DNA of 64,000 nucleotides from Tubulanus polymorphus (lineage: Eukaryota; Nemertea; Palaeonemertea; Tubulaniformes; Tubulanidae). The translations under genes were made by a program, and so were the position numbers. The stretch spans positions 10,705,001-10,769,000 of the forward strand of contig NC_134028.1 of the NCBI RefSeq assembly GCF_964204645.1. The letters run 5' to 3'. Under the pieces are notes generated by a model. The model saw only the letters and a program-made list of their open reading frames with translations, was not told where the DNA came from and did not search any database. This document shows positions 22,101 to 35,255 of this stretch, one piece after another (within the stretch, counting starts at the first letter, position 1; each line of letters starts with the position of its first letter).

Positions 22101-25100
22101 TTATATATTTTTAATTTTACTTGATAATATCCATTCATTGAATTTATCTGGCCATCCAACCCATTTTACTAAAGGATATTTTTATCTTTTAACAGTTTTT
22201 GTTTTTAGTACTTTTTCAATTTTATATTCTTGTTCTAGATTTTCAGTAGTTAAACTTAATTCTTCTTCATAAAAATACCCATCAACTTCTTCACCATCTA
22301 AATCTTCTAATTCATAGACATATGGTTTTTTTGTTATTACCTTTTTTACTTTATATATTTCTCTAGTAAAATTACGATGGTATCCTTTGTCAAATATCTT
22401 TTTATACTTAGAAATTCTAACATTTTGACCAACTTTAAATATAGGTTCACCAAAATCATCTACAAGAAATGCCCCGTATAAATTATTCCAAACAATTTCA
22501 GCATTTTCAGGTTCTCTAGCATCAATAGGTTTTCATTCCAATAGAAGAATGATAAGAATTGTTATAACCTTCTATCAATTTTGGTAAAATATCAACCCAT
22601 TTATAAGTAATATGTCAAAGTCGAAACTTGGTGAAGCGCACAGCCAGTCTTAAGTTCTAATGAATAAATAGAGGCGAGTGCCCTTTCGGCAACTTATATA
22701 GAATTCTACATTGTAAAAAAACATGGTCAGTGGCCAAAAAAATCACCAAAAAAGTAGAAGATCTATTCGACCGAAGATTCGCCGTGATCAGATATATGTA
22801 TAGAAAAATAATTCATTTTTTTTTGCGGAAAAACATGCTTTGGGAGTGTTGATTACAAATTGAAAGCCTTGTTTGTGTTATCTTTCATACGACAATAAAT
22901 CTTTCTGTAACAGCTTTAACAGTTTTATATGTTTTACACAAGATATTTGTTCCCAAGTTCTACATTGTAAAAAATGTAGGTTTTGCTGAAGGAAGGCACC
23001 CGGTGGCGTGACCAAAGAAAATCACCCAAAATATAATAGACCTTCGAGCAAATTAAGGGACCCGTGATTAAATTTAAAAAAATCATTTTCTGCGAAAAAC
23101 AACGTTGGAATTTGGGAATGTTGATAACATATTGAGAGCCTATTGCTTTATCGATTACACGAGATTAAATTTTTCTGTAGTTAAAAAACGTCAGATGTCT
23201 ACAGTAAATCTCATGGCTTCAATAGTTTTATATGTTTTACACTTAAGATTTCTTCCTTAGTATTACAACGGGTTGCATGAGTACGGAATTAATGGAACAA
23301 CGGTATCTTAAATACAGATTCAAGCGTATACGAATTTTACTCGAAACGGAAAAGGGGAATAACGTTTGAAAAACGGGAGTTAAAAACATATAAAGATACG
23401 ATATGTTAAAAAACGCACGGCATTTTACTCCCAGGGATTGGCAAAATTACTTAATTGGCAAAGTTAATTACTCAGTACTTGTGTGGAGCGGGACGGTCAT
23501 TTTGTAACACGCGGACCGCGCACGCGCGTTTTCCCCAATGACTCGACCCTTAGTGATGCTGTGAAACCGGCGCGCTTGTTACTCTAAAAAATTCGACCCG
23601 TTGCTAAGGGACTGTGCTTTTTGTGGGATTCGAATCCAGTCTTCCAATCGGTTTCTACGGAGAAATACGAACTAAAAATTACTTTTTTTGACAATATTTT
23701 GTGAATATTCTTTGTAAATATTCTGAAAATTACACAAAATCATTTTGTTGTCCTTCATTCACCTATTTAAACTACCCGCGGGACGCGGCCCGCAAGTTTC
23801 GACGAAAGTCCGACCGTGACCGTCATTTTCGTTGCTGCGATTTAGCCAATGCCCATGTGTCCCGGATGTAAACTACACGTTTTGAGAAGGACGGTATGGA
23901 GAATTATAGAAAATTTGAGTTTGCCTCATACTCGCGATTAACTTAAGGAGCTTCCAGCCCGCGCCTTCGGCGCTCGCTGTGCGCTTTATATGTCAAAGTC
24001 GAATCTTGGTGAAGCGCACAGCCAGTCTTAAGTTTTAATGAATAAATAGAGGCGAGTGCCCTTTCGGCAACTTATATAGAATTCTACATTGTAAAAAAAT
24101 AGGTTTTGCGTGGGCACCTGTGTTCGGCGAGGTCCGTGGCCAAAGAAAATCACCCAAAATGTCGAAGATCTATTCAAGCGAAGATTCGCCGTGATCAAAT
24201 ACATGTATAGAAAAGGAATTCATTTTTGCGAAAAAAAACATGCTTTGGGAGTATTGATTACAAATTGAAAGCCTTGTTTGTTTTACGACAATAAATCTTC
24301 CTGTATCGTCAGATATGTTCTACGAACGGCTTTAACGGTTTGTATGTTTTACACAAGAAATTTGAAGATTAAAAAAGAAAAAAATCATTTTCTGCGAAAA
24401 ACAACGTGGGAGTTTGGGAATGTTGATTACATATTGTGGAACCTATTGTTTTATCGATTATACGAAAATAAATTTTTCTGTAGTTTAAAAACGTCAGATT
24501 TCTACATTAAATCTCATGGCTTCAATAGTTTGATATGTTTTACACTAAAGATTTGTTCCTAAGTATTACAACGGGTTGCATGGGTACGGAATTAATAGAA
24601 CAACGGTATTTTAAGTACGGATTATAGCGAATTTTACTCGATACGGAAAAGGGGAATAACGTTTGAAAAACGGGAGTAAAAAACACATAAAGATACGATA
24701 TGTTAAAAAACGCATGGCATTTTACTCCCAGGGATTGGCAAAATTTTGAGTTGATTATGCAAAATTTTGAGTTGATTATTCAGTTCTTGTGTGGAGCGGG
24801 ACGGTCATTTTGTAACACGCGCACCGCGCGCGCGTTATTCTCCGGGACTCGACCCTTAGTGATGTTGTGAAACCGGCGCGCTTGTTATTCTAAAAAATTC
24901 GACCCGTTGCTAAGGGACTGTGCTTTTTGTGGGATTCGAATCCAGTCTTCCAATCGGTTTCTACGGAGAAATACGAACTAAAAATAACATTTTTTGACAA
25001 TATTTTGAGGATATTCTTGGTAAATATTCTGAAAATTACACAAAATCATTTTGTTATCCTTCATTCACGTATTTAAACTACCCGCGCGACGCGGCCCGCA

Positions 25101-25928
25101 AGTTTCGACGAAAGTCCGTCCGTGACCGTCATTTTCGTCGCCACGATTTAGCCAATGCCCATGTGTCCCGGATGTAAACTACACTTTTTGAGAAGGACGG
25201 TATGGAGAAATATAGAAAATTTGAATTTGCCTCACACGCGCGATTAACTTAAGGAGCTTCCAGCTCGCGCCTTCGGCGCTCGCTGTGCGCTTATTATTTG
25301 CTGTGAAATATTTTGACATTCTTGTTCTTAATGTTCTTTTAAATCGTTCAACAACTGCTGCTTTTTTATCCGATCTTGTTGAAAAATATTTAATATTATC
25401 AAAATCTAAGAGACCATGAACAAATGAATTATCAAATTCTTTTCCATCATCAAATTGTATTTTTTTCTGGCTTTAGTTTACCACCTGAAAGAAATTTTCT
25501 TAAAACTAGTGATGTTAACATAGCATCTTTTCTATAATAAAGTGGGAAGCTCCATACGTAACGACTAAAAATATCAATTATATTTAATATCCACCAATAA
25601 TCATTATTATCTTTTTTAAGATTTCTCATATCAATTAAATCTCCCTGCCACCATTGATCTACATAACTTACTATAGTTTTACGAGTTTTATATTTTCTAA
25701 CGATTTTTTATGCGTTGTATATGTTGGTTGTTCTATCATAAAATCATTTACATCATTATATTTATGTAACTTTTGTGGTATTATCTTATCTAATTAATTT
25801 ATCATGTTTTACTTGGCGTCATATATTTTTGCTGAAGAATAAGCAACCGAACTCTCAGGGTTATAACATAAATATCTTAAATATTGTTCTTTAGTATTAG
25901 GAGTTTTTTTTATTCCCCATTTATACAT
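22101..25928 (-). pseudogene. Retroviral-type integrase with chromodomain, element A
   Basis: Starts at 25928 (MYKWGIKKTPNTKEQ...), the complete N-terminus that B has lost. The core is split by a 2.7-kb tandem insertion (22611-25292). The C-terminal part on 22101-22610 matches the B integrase through the chromodomain and ends KIKNI. Several stops occur in the N-terminal third. Read with B it shows that the original enzyme had an N-terminal zinc-binding-like region, a DDE core and a chromodomain. Confidence 0.8.
22611..25292. mobile_element. Tandem pair of ~1.3-kb non-coding elements
   Basis: Two head-to-tail copies (22611-23988 and 23989-25292), each starting TATGTCAAAGTCGAA and ending with a GCGCCTTCGGCGC hairpin and CGCTGTGCGCTT. 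Near the start, AAGCGCACAGC is inverted relative to the end GCTGTGCGCTT. The copies differ by scattered substitutions and small indels. No coding frame is convincing. They interrupt the integrase of A, and B gives the empty site. The class is unresolved; head-to-tail copies with a 3' hairpin are reminiscent of rolling-circle (Helitron-like) elements, but the ends are not canonical. Confidence 0.8.
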
Positions 25929-25950
25929 CGTTAATTTTAACTTTATATTT

Positions 25951-27199
25951 CTAATATTGAATACTATCTAATTGAGAATTTTTAATATTTAATTGCGCGT
26001 CAGATATAATATAAATATGCATTTTATAATTTAAACCTCCTTTCTTCTTTTTCATAAATAATTATATTCCATCTTTAGTGTTTTGTAATTTTTTCCCAGA
26101 ACCATGCAATAATTTATCTTCAGTTGTTCTAAAATCTAACCATAATGCAAATTTATTACCGGTATAATTATCAATTTGATTAATATTACAATCTTCAGAT
26201 GATTTTATTTTTTCATTCATAAAATGTTTTTTAATTTCTGCCCATTGATCTATCATTCTCATTCCCCGGCAAAATAATATATTTGCTTTACCTTCGATAG
26301 TTATTTCTTCTTTTGATATTTCAGGATTATAATAACTATCAACTTTTATTGCGCCATTAGAATATGTTGCAATGGTAAAAAATATTAATATACCTTTAAT
26401 AGATCTTCTTGGGAAGTTAATATTCTCATTAATTATTTTATCATTTGCATTAATCGTTACAGTTTTGAATTTATCAATATAATCATATAATAATGAATAT
26501 CCTTGATTGTATTGAGTTTGTGAATTGTGTTAGTAATATTTTGATCAGTTCTGTATCATATTCTAAGCATATATTTGATAATCTATTATCCATATCTTTA
26601 ACAACGCTAGATAATACAATTTCATTAAAAGGAGCAAATGTTATTTCGAATAAAATATCTTCTTCAATTGCATATTTATATAAAGGCGCATTATTATTTA
26701 TAAATTCAAAGTCTAATAGAATTTTATATTTGCTTCCATATATCTTTTTTATCAAATTATCTGCGGCACGAGTTACTATTGTGTCTTTAGCTCCCGATCT
26801 TAATGTATTATGGTTTTCTGATTGGATGCCTTGAAATATCATATTATTTCTATTTTCTTTTGTTAACCATAAATCTTTGTAATGCATAAATAAATTATAA
26901 TCATCCAATGAGAAAATTGTTTCTGGTCCAATCTTTATAGTTAATTTTTTAATCAAATATCTTCCAACATTATCAACAACATCATTATTATTATTAGCAG
27001 TTACTTTTATATCGGCTGATAAATAAATACTATTTGGAACATAAAAAGTATTTTGTGTTAATCGAGGAATTCTAACAGATAAAGTTTCATCGGGATTAAT
27101 ATTAGATGGATTATGAGTAATTATATGATGAGATCTTTCTGCTTTAATAGCATTAGATATTCTTGAATTCTTAGAAGGATTTATGTAACTCCCACTCAT
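25951..27199 (-). pseudogene. Polinton major capsid protein, element A
   Basis: Starts at 27199 (MSGSYINPSKNSRISNAIKA) after a CTTAAATAA motif. The first 238 codons are open (26483-27199), then the frame is broken; the C-terminal portion is read at 26062-26262 (ALWLDFRTTEDKLLHGSGKK). The signatures IPRLTQNTFYVPNS and LDFRTTED..LHGSG with NTKDGI are those of the double jelly-roll major capsid (hexon-like) proteins of Polintons. It is the counterpart of 55607-56856 in B. Confidence 0.85.
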
Positions 27200-27219
27200 T
27201 TATTTAAGAGAAAAATTAA

Positions 27220-27986
27220 TTATTTATTTTTTATTATATTCACTAATCCAAAAATAATTGCCCTTACAACTGTAATTAAAAATAAGATAATATGTTCAGC
27301 GGCAAAGTTAATAATATTTCCACAGATTTCAATATAAAACCAACAATCGATGCAATAATTCCGGGTAAAGCTGCTGCAGATTTTTTAGATAGTTCCCATA
27401 GATATTTTTCTAATTTTTTTTAAACCATCTTTCACTTTATCTTGTATAGAATTATTATTATTTGGCGGTTTACCCGGTTTATTTGGAGTAGGCGCAGATT
27501 TCAGTGAATTTGATATTGCTAAACCAATTGTTGTAAATAACATAGTTACAGCTGTTAGAATTGAAAGAATTGAATTGTTATACTTTCTTACTTAAATAAT
27601 AACTTTATTCTATCTTTTAATGATATATATCAGAATTTGGTTTTATTAACAAATCTTTAAAAATAACTTTTAATCTATTTATATTATAATCATATGATTT
27701 TCATGATAATTCAATTATAAATATATTCATTATATTATAAATATTGTTTTACTAAATCTGGATTTTCATTTTCAGCATTTATTCTCGATTTAGTTTTTAT
27801 TTTATCAGACTCGTCTGTTGAAGGGGCTTTAGAACCACTACCTGCTAAATTAGAATTATACGCTGATCCATCATCATTATCAAGATTAGTTTCATTAAAA
27901 TCAGGTTGTGGTTCATCAGGTATAATTCCTTCATTATTATTTCCCATTTCTCCCATTTCATGAGCTTCTCCACCTTCTACATCCAT
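27220..27986 (-). pseudogene. Coiled-coil/membrane virion protein, element A (internal deletion)
   Basis: Starts MDVEGGEAHEMGEM at 27986 and keeps the acidic N-terminus (~80 codons). The coiled-coil middle present in B (49700-50450) is missing, and the C-terminal region with two hydrophobic segments (LTAVTMLFTTIGLAIS; AALPGIIASIVGF) follows directly. At ~27420 it carries the uninterrupted DGLKK codons that mark the empty site of the Penelope insertion in B. Confidence 0.75.
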
Positions 27987-28008
27987 TTATATCTTATAAA
28001 AATTAAAA

Positions 28009-29010
28009 TTAAAAATATAATATTCCCCCTATTACAATTCCTATACAAGTTATGGCTAATTTAGTATTTTCATGGGTTTATTATCATTATTAGTTTTAAT
28101 TATATCAGTTTTTATATTTTCTGATGTATTGTAATCTTTTATTTTAGAATCATTATTTAATTTAATATTCTTAGTTTTAGTTTCAGTTGATTGAATATAT
28201 TTTTTAATTTTTCCACCTTCCATTAGTTTTGGAGCTGTAATAATCTTTTTATTCATATCATTTAACCCAAAATTATTATCTATTGTTGCAGTTTTAATCA
28301 AATTATTATAACCGATTATATTCCCCATTTTTAATATTAAATCATCAGAAATAATCAATAAATTAGGACCCATACAATAGTCTAATCTTACATGTGATTC
28401 ATCTAAATAATATTGATATCTTACTATATTTTCTGGAATCGATCTATTTTTATCATTATGGATTGAATCTTCAAATCTTATTGTTCCAAGTTTCTAAAAT
28501 CAGAATTATTTATATCTATATTAAATTCATTACAAATTTTATAAAACTTTGATAAATCAATATTATTATCTAATTCTTTAAAAATCTAGATCCTGGTAAA
28601 GGGGTGTCTAATTCATTTAATATTAATCTTATTTGAAAGTATGTATGAAATCTAAATAAACTTTGAATTAATTTATATTTAGAATTATTCAAATGATCAT
28701 TCCAACTTATTCCACATCCTGTTGTTGCGCAATAAACTGCAAGATTTAATTGGTTCTGCCAATACTTCATATTAGATTTTAATAACCATTGTTTTTCATC
28801 TTTCAATTTTTTAAAATTTATCAAATATACATGAAATATATTTTCCATCTTTGCATTAAAATTATTAGTTTCAGTAATATAAATATCTAAATTAATTAAT
28901 GAATTTAAAACTTCATTTCTATATGTGATATTATTATTAAAATCTATTGCAGGAATATTATATTTAATTGATTAATTATATTGGAAAGCTTTTGGAAAAC
29001 AATCTGCCAT
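28009..29010 (-). pseudogene. Polinton virion-type protein (462-aa homologue), element A
   Basis: Homologue of 48079-49467 in B. Start at 29010 after CTAAATATATAA. The conserved block VYCATTGCGISWNDHL is intact on 28570-28848; a large internal part (about 160 codons) is deleted near 28500-28570; the C-terminal part (GPNLLIISDDLILKMGNI) and the hydrophobic C-terminal tail remain. In Polintons this family is conserved beside the capsid genes and ends in a predicted membrane anchor; its role is not established. Confidence 0.75.
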
Positions 29011-29210
29011 TTATATATTTAGAAATTAATAATTAATTAATTCTTTTAATAATTTATCTTGTTCATCAATTGTTATATTACCATTTAAACTTATTATAGA
29101 ATCTAGTGTATTTTTTATTTTATTAATTTCTTTTATATTAGATTTTATTTTTTCATTATTACTTTTTATATTCAATTTTGAACTTATTCCGGTTAAAACA
29201 CTTGAACTTA

Positions 29211-29965
29211 TAGTCCAGGAGCTAGCCCACATTTAATCAACAGTTTTAGTCAAGAAGGTTTGAGTTGTGGAATGTCAAGGGTGGCCCATATCTACTTAGG
29301 AAAGGAACGTCTTAAGTTTCAAAGCTGTGCCTGCGGGGGGTAGGTGGGCCCCAAAAATTCCCAAAAAATCGTTTTAATCAACAGTTTTTGTCCAGCATTA
29401 ATTTCAACATAAATCAGTACGGCATGGGCCAACTAAAATAAAATCATAACTTAAGACGAAATTTTCTGTGCCTAGGGTCCCTTAAGACCCTCTTTTTTCG
29501 GGGGCCTAGGGCACTTTTAATCAACAGTTTTTGTCCAGGTCTGATTCTACCTCAGAATCATAGTATTTTATGTGCTGATTCAGAAAATGTAACTTAAGAC
29601 GAGATTTTCCGTGCCTAGCCCCACTTAAGACACCCTTAAAACCCCCTAATGCCCCCTTTTGTCAAAAAACTGGCTTTAATCAACAGTTTTTGTCCAGCAT
29701 TAATTTCAACATAAATCAGTAGGGCATGGGCCAACTGAAATAAAATCAAAACTTAAGACGAAATTTTCTGTGCCTAGGGTCCCTTAAGACCCCCTTTTTG
29801 AGGGGCCTAGGGTACTTTTAATCAACAGTTTGTGTCCAGGTCTGATTCTACCTCAGAATCATAGTATTTTATGTGCTGATTCAGAAAATGTAACTTAAGA
29901 CGAGATTTTCCGTGCCTAGGTCCACTTAAGGGACCCTTAAAACCCCCTAATGCGGCTTTTTGTAA
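29211..29965. repeat. Left long TIR with internal ~300-bp subrepeats
   Basis: Contains six TTTAATCAACAGTTTTTGTC-like motifs and two ~300-bp subrepeats (from ~29370 and ~29672). The mirror copy is 36092-36846. A weaker motif copy follows at ~30075. Confidence 0.9.
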
Positions 29966-30423
29966 AAAAAAACTGGCTTTTGTCAACAGTTTTTGTCTAG
30001 ATTAATACAGCGTAAATCAATGATAGAACAATAACTTAAGATGACATTAATTGTGCCTAGAGCATTATTTATCTTTCATTCAACAGGTTCTGTCTGATTG
30101 TACCACGGAATTAGAAGTATTTCTTAAGACAGGAGCTGGCATGGTTAACTGTACTTAAGCCATGACCTATCCCTGTACAACCCAAGTTTTGATCAATTAT
30201 ATTGTTAGCCCACTACACTGCAGATGTCATATTGTTGTTATGAGAACCAGAATCACCAATTCAATATATGCATATCTTCAAGTTTAGATCATGAATGTTT
30301 AATGTGTGCTTAAATTAATGCTGTGTTTAATTCAAGCGCAGGATTAATTCCAGGCTTATTAAAAGGTAGGTTTTCTGTTTTATCTTTCAAGTAACATGAT
30401 TTAAAAATAAAGTACGAATATAA

Positions 30424-30570
<147 letters not shown>

Positions 30571-30792
30571 CGCTCCTTAGACAGTAAAAGTATACTTTGT
30601 GCAAAATGTACTAAGTCTCCAGTGCGGGGGTCGGGGCTGAGAAGTTTATGCAGCGTTATAATGACCTGTTACGCTGATCGTGTCATCCAATATGGAAGGT
30701 GTTAATTTTGATAATTCTATTCAAAAAAAATAACAGAACATCGAAATATTCTTGTTTTTTCCCCCGATTGACTAAATATGATTTCTTTATAG

Positions 30793-30901
30793 ATGGAAGA
30801 ACAAAAGTCAGAAAGTAGTGGTCAGCATCAAGCGCTAGAAAGCATTGTGCAGCCTCAAGCACAAGAAAGCACTGAACAGCCTCAAGCAAGTACTATTAAT
30901 G
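30793..30901 (+). CDS. Putative first coding exon of the nuclease element
   Basis: Thirty-six codons (MEEQKSESSGQHQ..., Q/S/E-rich) preceded by TTTCTTTATAG and ended by a GGTGAGC donor. The next acceptor (GTTTTGTAG) is at 31301-31309. The join is one frame off from the following open frame, so either a frameshift has occurred or a different splice site is used. Low-complexity N-terminal leader; assignment is by position and splice signals. Confidence 0.45.
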
Positions 30902-31328
30902 GTGAGCTTTCATATTTCAAACATATATGTATATTTTTTCATATATGAGCATACATACATGTTCATAGTATTCCGACCCCCCAATTGTTAGACACGTTAG
31001 CATAAGGTTAGGTTTAGGGATAGGTTTAGGGTTGTCATTAGGGTTTAGCTTTAGGATTGGGGTTTGTTTATTTGTATGGAATGTGTGACATAGTTGTCGG
31101 ACTAGTGTGGTGTCATAATCATAATCACATGGAGGTACCACTAATATTGGCAAAATATATGACAATTAATATAAAACTAATTGCAGGTTCACATAAGAAT
31201 CATCTTATACTGAGTATCACATAGTTAGCAACAATGACCAGGTTTGACTTGGCCCTATCATAAACATTTATTACCCTGGTAAATAAAGTAATGTAAATTT
31301 GTTTTGTAGATGGTGGTTCTGAAATTGT

Positions 31329-32300
31329 ATGTGTGTTACATATCCCAATAGCAATTTCACAGCAATTCCAACCCAAGATCAGAAAAAAATTACTGATTCC
31401 TCGAAACATTTGCGTTCGCAGACTCCAACTACATCCATTGTGTCTGAAAGCGACACTAACAGGGGGATTTTTCCAAAATTGTGCGTATTCTGTAATCAGG
31501 CTCGCTCACGTAGAAGGAGAGGCAAGCCTGCCGAGACTTTGAGTACATGTGTGACAGAAACTACTGAGGAAAGCATCAGGAGGACAGCTGCTTATCTACA
31601 GGATGATGCAATGTTAGCAAAGATTTCAGGAGTGGATTTGATTGCCAAAGAATTGAAATATCACCAGTCGTGTAAAAACAATTATGTCAAATCAGCAGAA
31701 CGAAATAAAACTCAAGACGAAAACGTGACAACCCAGCATGCTCGTTCATCATTTGAAAATATCTGTAATTACATAAAGGAATCCGTTATTGAAAATAAGA
31801 GACCTGAACTTTTGAGTTCTATTTACTCACAGTATATATCTTTTTGTGATGATGTTGATGAAGAGCCATTGGCTAATGCTCAGACATTATCAAGGTCTGT
31901 CCTAGATAGGTTTCGTGGTCGTTTGAAGTCAATGCACTCAGATTCGAAGAAAAAGGGTGCCATCATTTATAGTTCTGACATGGCACAAGAAGCTATTAAA
32001 GCCGCGTACGATTTCACACAATCACAAGAAGCAGCAGTTATAATGGTAGCCTTGCTTCTCAGAAAGACTTTGAAAAAGGTAGTAAAATCACCATTTCCAG
32101 AATCTCCAACTGAAGATGATATAAATGCAGGTGAAGCTGCACCACCCGATCTCGTAAAAACATTCTTTAATATTCTATATGGTGGCCCAAATGTAAAAAA
32201 CACACTCGCAAAATTAAGCGCCTGGCTGAATCCTATTCTCAGGATGCCCTATTCAATGTACATGCTGGGCATATTAAACCTACTAAACATGTTCTGTTAG
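31329..32300 (+). pseudogene. Nuclease-element protein, N-terminal zinc-finger part
   Basis: 323 open codons. Residues ~50-130 include PKLCVFCNQ, then VDLIAKELKYHQSCKNNYVK, a Cys-x2-Cys ... His-x2-Cys arrangement likely to bind zinc. It is the start of a large protein found widely in invertebrate genomes as repetitive 'uncharacterised' genes. Near 32240 the frame shifts by one base, and the downstream part continues in another frame at 32318. The true start is upstream or at a spliced exon; the ATG at 31329 is only the first in this frame. Confidence 0.65.
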
Positions 32301-32317
32301 GTATTTCAGCAAAGTCC

Positions 32318-33346
32318 ATGACTGGTAGTAAGAAATTAGTATCTTTTTTGAATAGGTTAGGTCATTCTATTAGTTACAGTTGTGTCGAAGAGAATGAGAC
32401 AGCATCGGGTTCAGCTATACTTTCTCGCCAAAACACATGCCCAGAAGACACACTAAAACATGTGTCAATGGGTCTAGCGTTCGACAATTACGATGAGTTG
32501 ACGAATACTCTTTCGGGTGCTGATACATTGCACGATACTATGGGTATATTGTATCAGAACATCAACGAAAGAGATGAGCCCTTACTTGCAGTTGCTAGAA
32601 ACAAAGGTGGTCGGATGGCCAAAAAGAGAAAGCTTGTGTTTGACGAGACAGACATTGAACTTTACCGAAAAAGACCAAAAATGACTTGCTTTCAATATGA
32701 TCAGACAGATGTATCTCCTTACAACAATGATAAAAGTGATTTGCTGGATTTGGTTTGGATGATGTCTCATGCATTAAAAGTTCCTAGCATGCCTATGTGG
32801 GTTGGATTCAATTCGAAGCTAGTTTTAGACAAATTGCCAATGCAGAAAGTTTCGTACATGGCGAACCTTCGGCAACCAATAACTGAGCTTGATGTAGTCC
32901 AGGAGACACTCAACATTACCAGACGCTGTGCAGATGAAGTTTCTCTTGATTATGGAATAGTCACTTATGATCTCAATGCAGCTAAGCCTGCCTTGCAAAT
33001 CCAGGCTACCGAAATGCCTAAATACAACAAAGTATTTGTTATGATTGGCCAGTTTCACACCGAAATGGCATTCTTTAAAGCACTTGGCAAATTAATGACA
33101 GAGTCTGGAGGCCCATCATTATTAACAGAAAGTGGTGTTTTGGCACCTGGTTCTCTCAAGGGCTTCTTGACTGCTAAAAACTTCAACCGCTGCAAACGAA
33201 TCCATCCACTCCTCGCACTTGCCATTGAAAGTCGTCACTTTCTTAAGTTCATTGAAAACTATGAAAGCCGCAGTGACGTGTTCAGAATAGTGTCCTCGCT
33301 GAAGGAATTTTGGCAGAGAATCTTGGGAATTAGTAGAGTCGTCTGA
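32318..33346 (+). pseudogene. Nuclease-element protein, central part
   Basis: 342 open codons continuing the protein. Conserved blocks include LVSFLNRLGHSISY, VSYMANLRQPITELDV and VFVMIGQFHTEMAFFKALG followed by LTESGVLAPGSLKGFL. These are typical of the same repetitive protein family; no catalytic motif is recognised here. A frameshift near 33310 and an in-frame stop separate it from the next open piece. Confidence 0.65.
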
Positions 33347-33515
33347 TATAATCAAGGTATGTGTAGAAAAGTATTCCAAGTTCTGTGATGATACCAAGAA
33401 AGGACTACATGGTGCAACAGCTCAATTCTGGTTTATGTACGTGGAATATATACACTGATCCCACAGACTGGACAGGTCTATTCGAACTAATGAAGTTGAA
33501 GATTTCATTCGGGCT

Positions 33516-34087
33516 TTGTCACCAATTACCCACTTGTTCTTCATGACCAACCATGTTATCTACGCACGGTGGCTTACCAAATTTCAGATGGACTTGTTAA
33601 ACATTGATAGTTCACATCCCGGATTGCGTGATCAGCTAGATCAAGGTGCCTTTTTTGTTAGACGTACATGCCATGAATTCAGTAGGTTGCCTGTTGACCT
33701 CACACTCGAGCAAACAATAATGCAGATGCTGCTTCTAGGTCAACAGGTTGTGCATCAATAACTAATAACTATATTGCTAGACTCCGCTGGATGGTAACCA
33801 AAGCAAGCCGGGCATCAATCATTGAGAAGATGCAGGAAATGGTAGAAATTACATCAAAAGAAGATATCACAGCTGATCTGCGACAATCCAGACTGAAGCG
33901 AAATAATCTAGATCTCCAGAAATTGGTTGATCAGATTCAGAATACATTTGATCCATTCCAGGAAGTTGATAACCAAGAAGTTCTCTTCAATTTGTACACT
34001 GGTAGACCTGCATCCGATGATGTTAAGGACTTCTTGTTTAAAGGTTCCAGAAAAAGGAAAAGAAAGACACCAGAAATTTGTAAATGA
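33516..34087 (+). pseudogene. Nuclease-element protein, linker part
   Basis: Two open pieces in different frames (33516-33761 and 33791-34087), with GAFFVRRTCHEFSRLPVDLT followed by LEQTIMQ in the first and helical, lysine-rich sequence in the second. The frame changes at ~33718 and again after 34087. Part of one broken gene. Confidence 0.6.
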
Positions 34088-34217
34088 ATGTGTGGCGGAT
34101 CCTAGTAGGTTTGAACAAGCTATCAGTTAAGTTAAGCTAGTCACCTTTAAGAAGGAGTGTGCGCGAAATGTCCGAGGCATCGATAAAAAGGTAGATGAGC
34201 TTAGATGTACACGGGAT

Positions 34218-35168
34218 TTGATGGGACGCCTGACAGTGATTGCAATGGACAAAAAGCTTGACCTTCAGGATATCATGAGCTATCCTCTCACGCCTGTTCC
34301 TCTAAGCATGTGTTCGACTGATGGATCAATGGTGAAAACTGACAAGAGTACGTTGTTTGCCGAGTTGGAAAAGAAAGTCCAGCCATCACAGCCGCAGTCA
34401 AAGAATGCAGTTATGGTTGATGGGAATTTCCTCCTCCATATGGTTGTAGCAAAGAAAGGAATGAGTTATGGCCAACTTGCCCGTGTAATTCTCATTCGAA
34501 TAACTGCTCTCTCCAGACATCGCGTGGACGTCCTTTTTGACACTTACCAAGAACCGTCCATCAAAGGCTCTGAAAGATTACGCAGGAATGCAAGTGACCG
34601 AGAGTTTCTGATAACGGGACCAGAACAAAGGTGCCCTCTCAACCTCAATGAAGCATTGAAGTCAAATACATTCAAACAGAGGCTACCACATTTCCTGGCT
34701 AACGAGTGGGAAAAAAATGAATACAGTGAAATTATTGGCAGTAAAGAGATCGACTTGGGATATGCTGAAACTTGCCATAAATATTTGGTTACTGCAGGAC
34801 GCATTATCAGGAACACGGTAGAGAATTTTGTGTGCAATCACTTCGAGGCTGACACCAGGATCTGTCTACATGCAAAGGATGCAGATAGGTCAAATGTTAG
34901 AGATATCATAATCCGTGCTTCAGACACTGATATAGCCATAATAATGATACACCATGCAAAAACTTTCAAAGCAAAATTATGGATGGATGTCGGAACGAGC
35001 AGTAGTAACAATCGAAGATATATTTGTATTTCTGACATTTCAAAAGACATTGGAGAAACGATGTGTGATGCTTTACCAGCATTCCACGCGTATACAGGAT
35101 CAGACTACACGTCTGCATTTACCAGAAAAGGCAAAATAAGGCCTTTCAGACATCTCGAAAAAAATTAG
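34218..35168 (+). pseudogene. FEN1/PIN-like nuclease domain
   Basis: 316 open codons. The acidic residues expected for a metal-dependent 5'-nuclease of the FEN/PIN superfamily occur in the right order: VMVDGNFLL (D68), LFDTYQEP (D108), HFEADTRICLHA (E210/D212), IIRASDTDIAII (D236/D238) and AYTGSDYTSAF (D296). That spacing parallels the FEN1/XPG pattern (D, E-x-E/D, D-x-D, GxDY). The domain itself keeps all acidic residues, but the gene around it is frameshifted. Inference: this may be the mobilising enzyme of the TIR element, since no other nuclease is visible. Confidence 0.7.
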
Positions 35169-35255
35169 AAAATACAAAAAGCATTTGCTTCCCTCTGCTA
35201 TGAAGAAAGTCCAACCAGCAGTACCATAAAAGCCATTGAACACTTTACCAGCTCA

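Noticed and set aside
22611-25292. Firm Helitron assignment for the tandem elements.
   Set aside because: The ends do not show the canonical 5' TC and 3' CTRR, and no A/T insertion site is certain.
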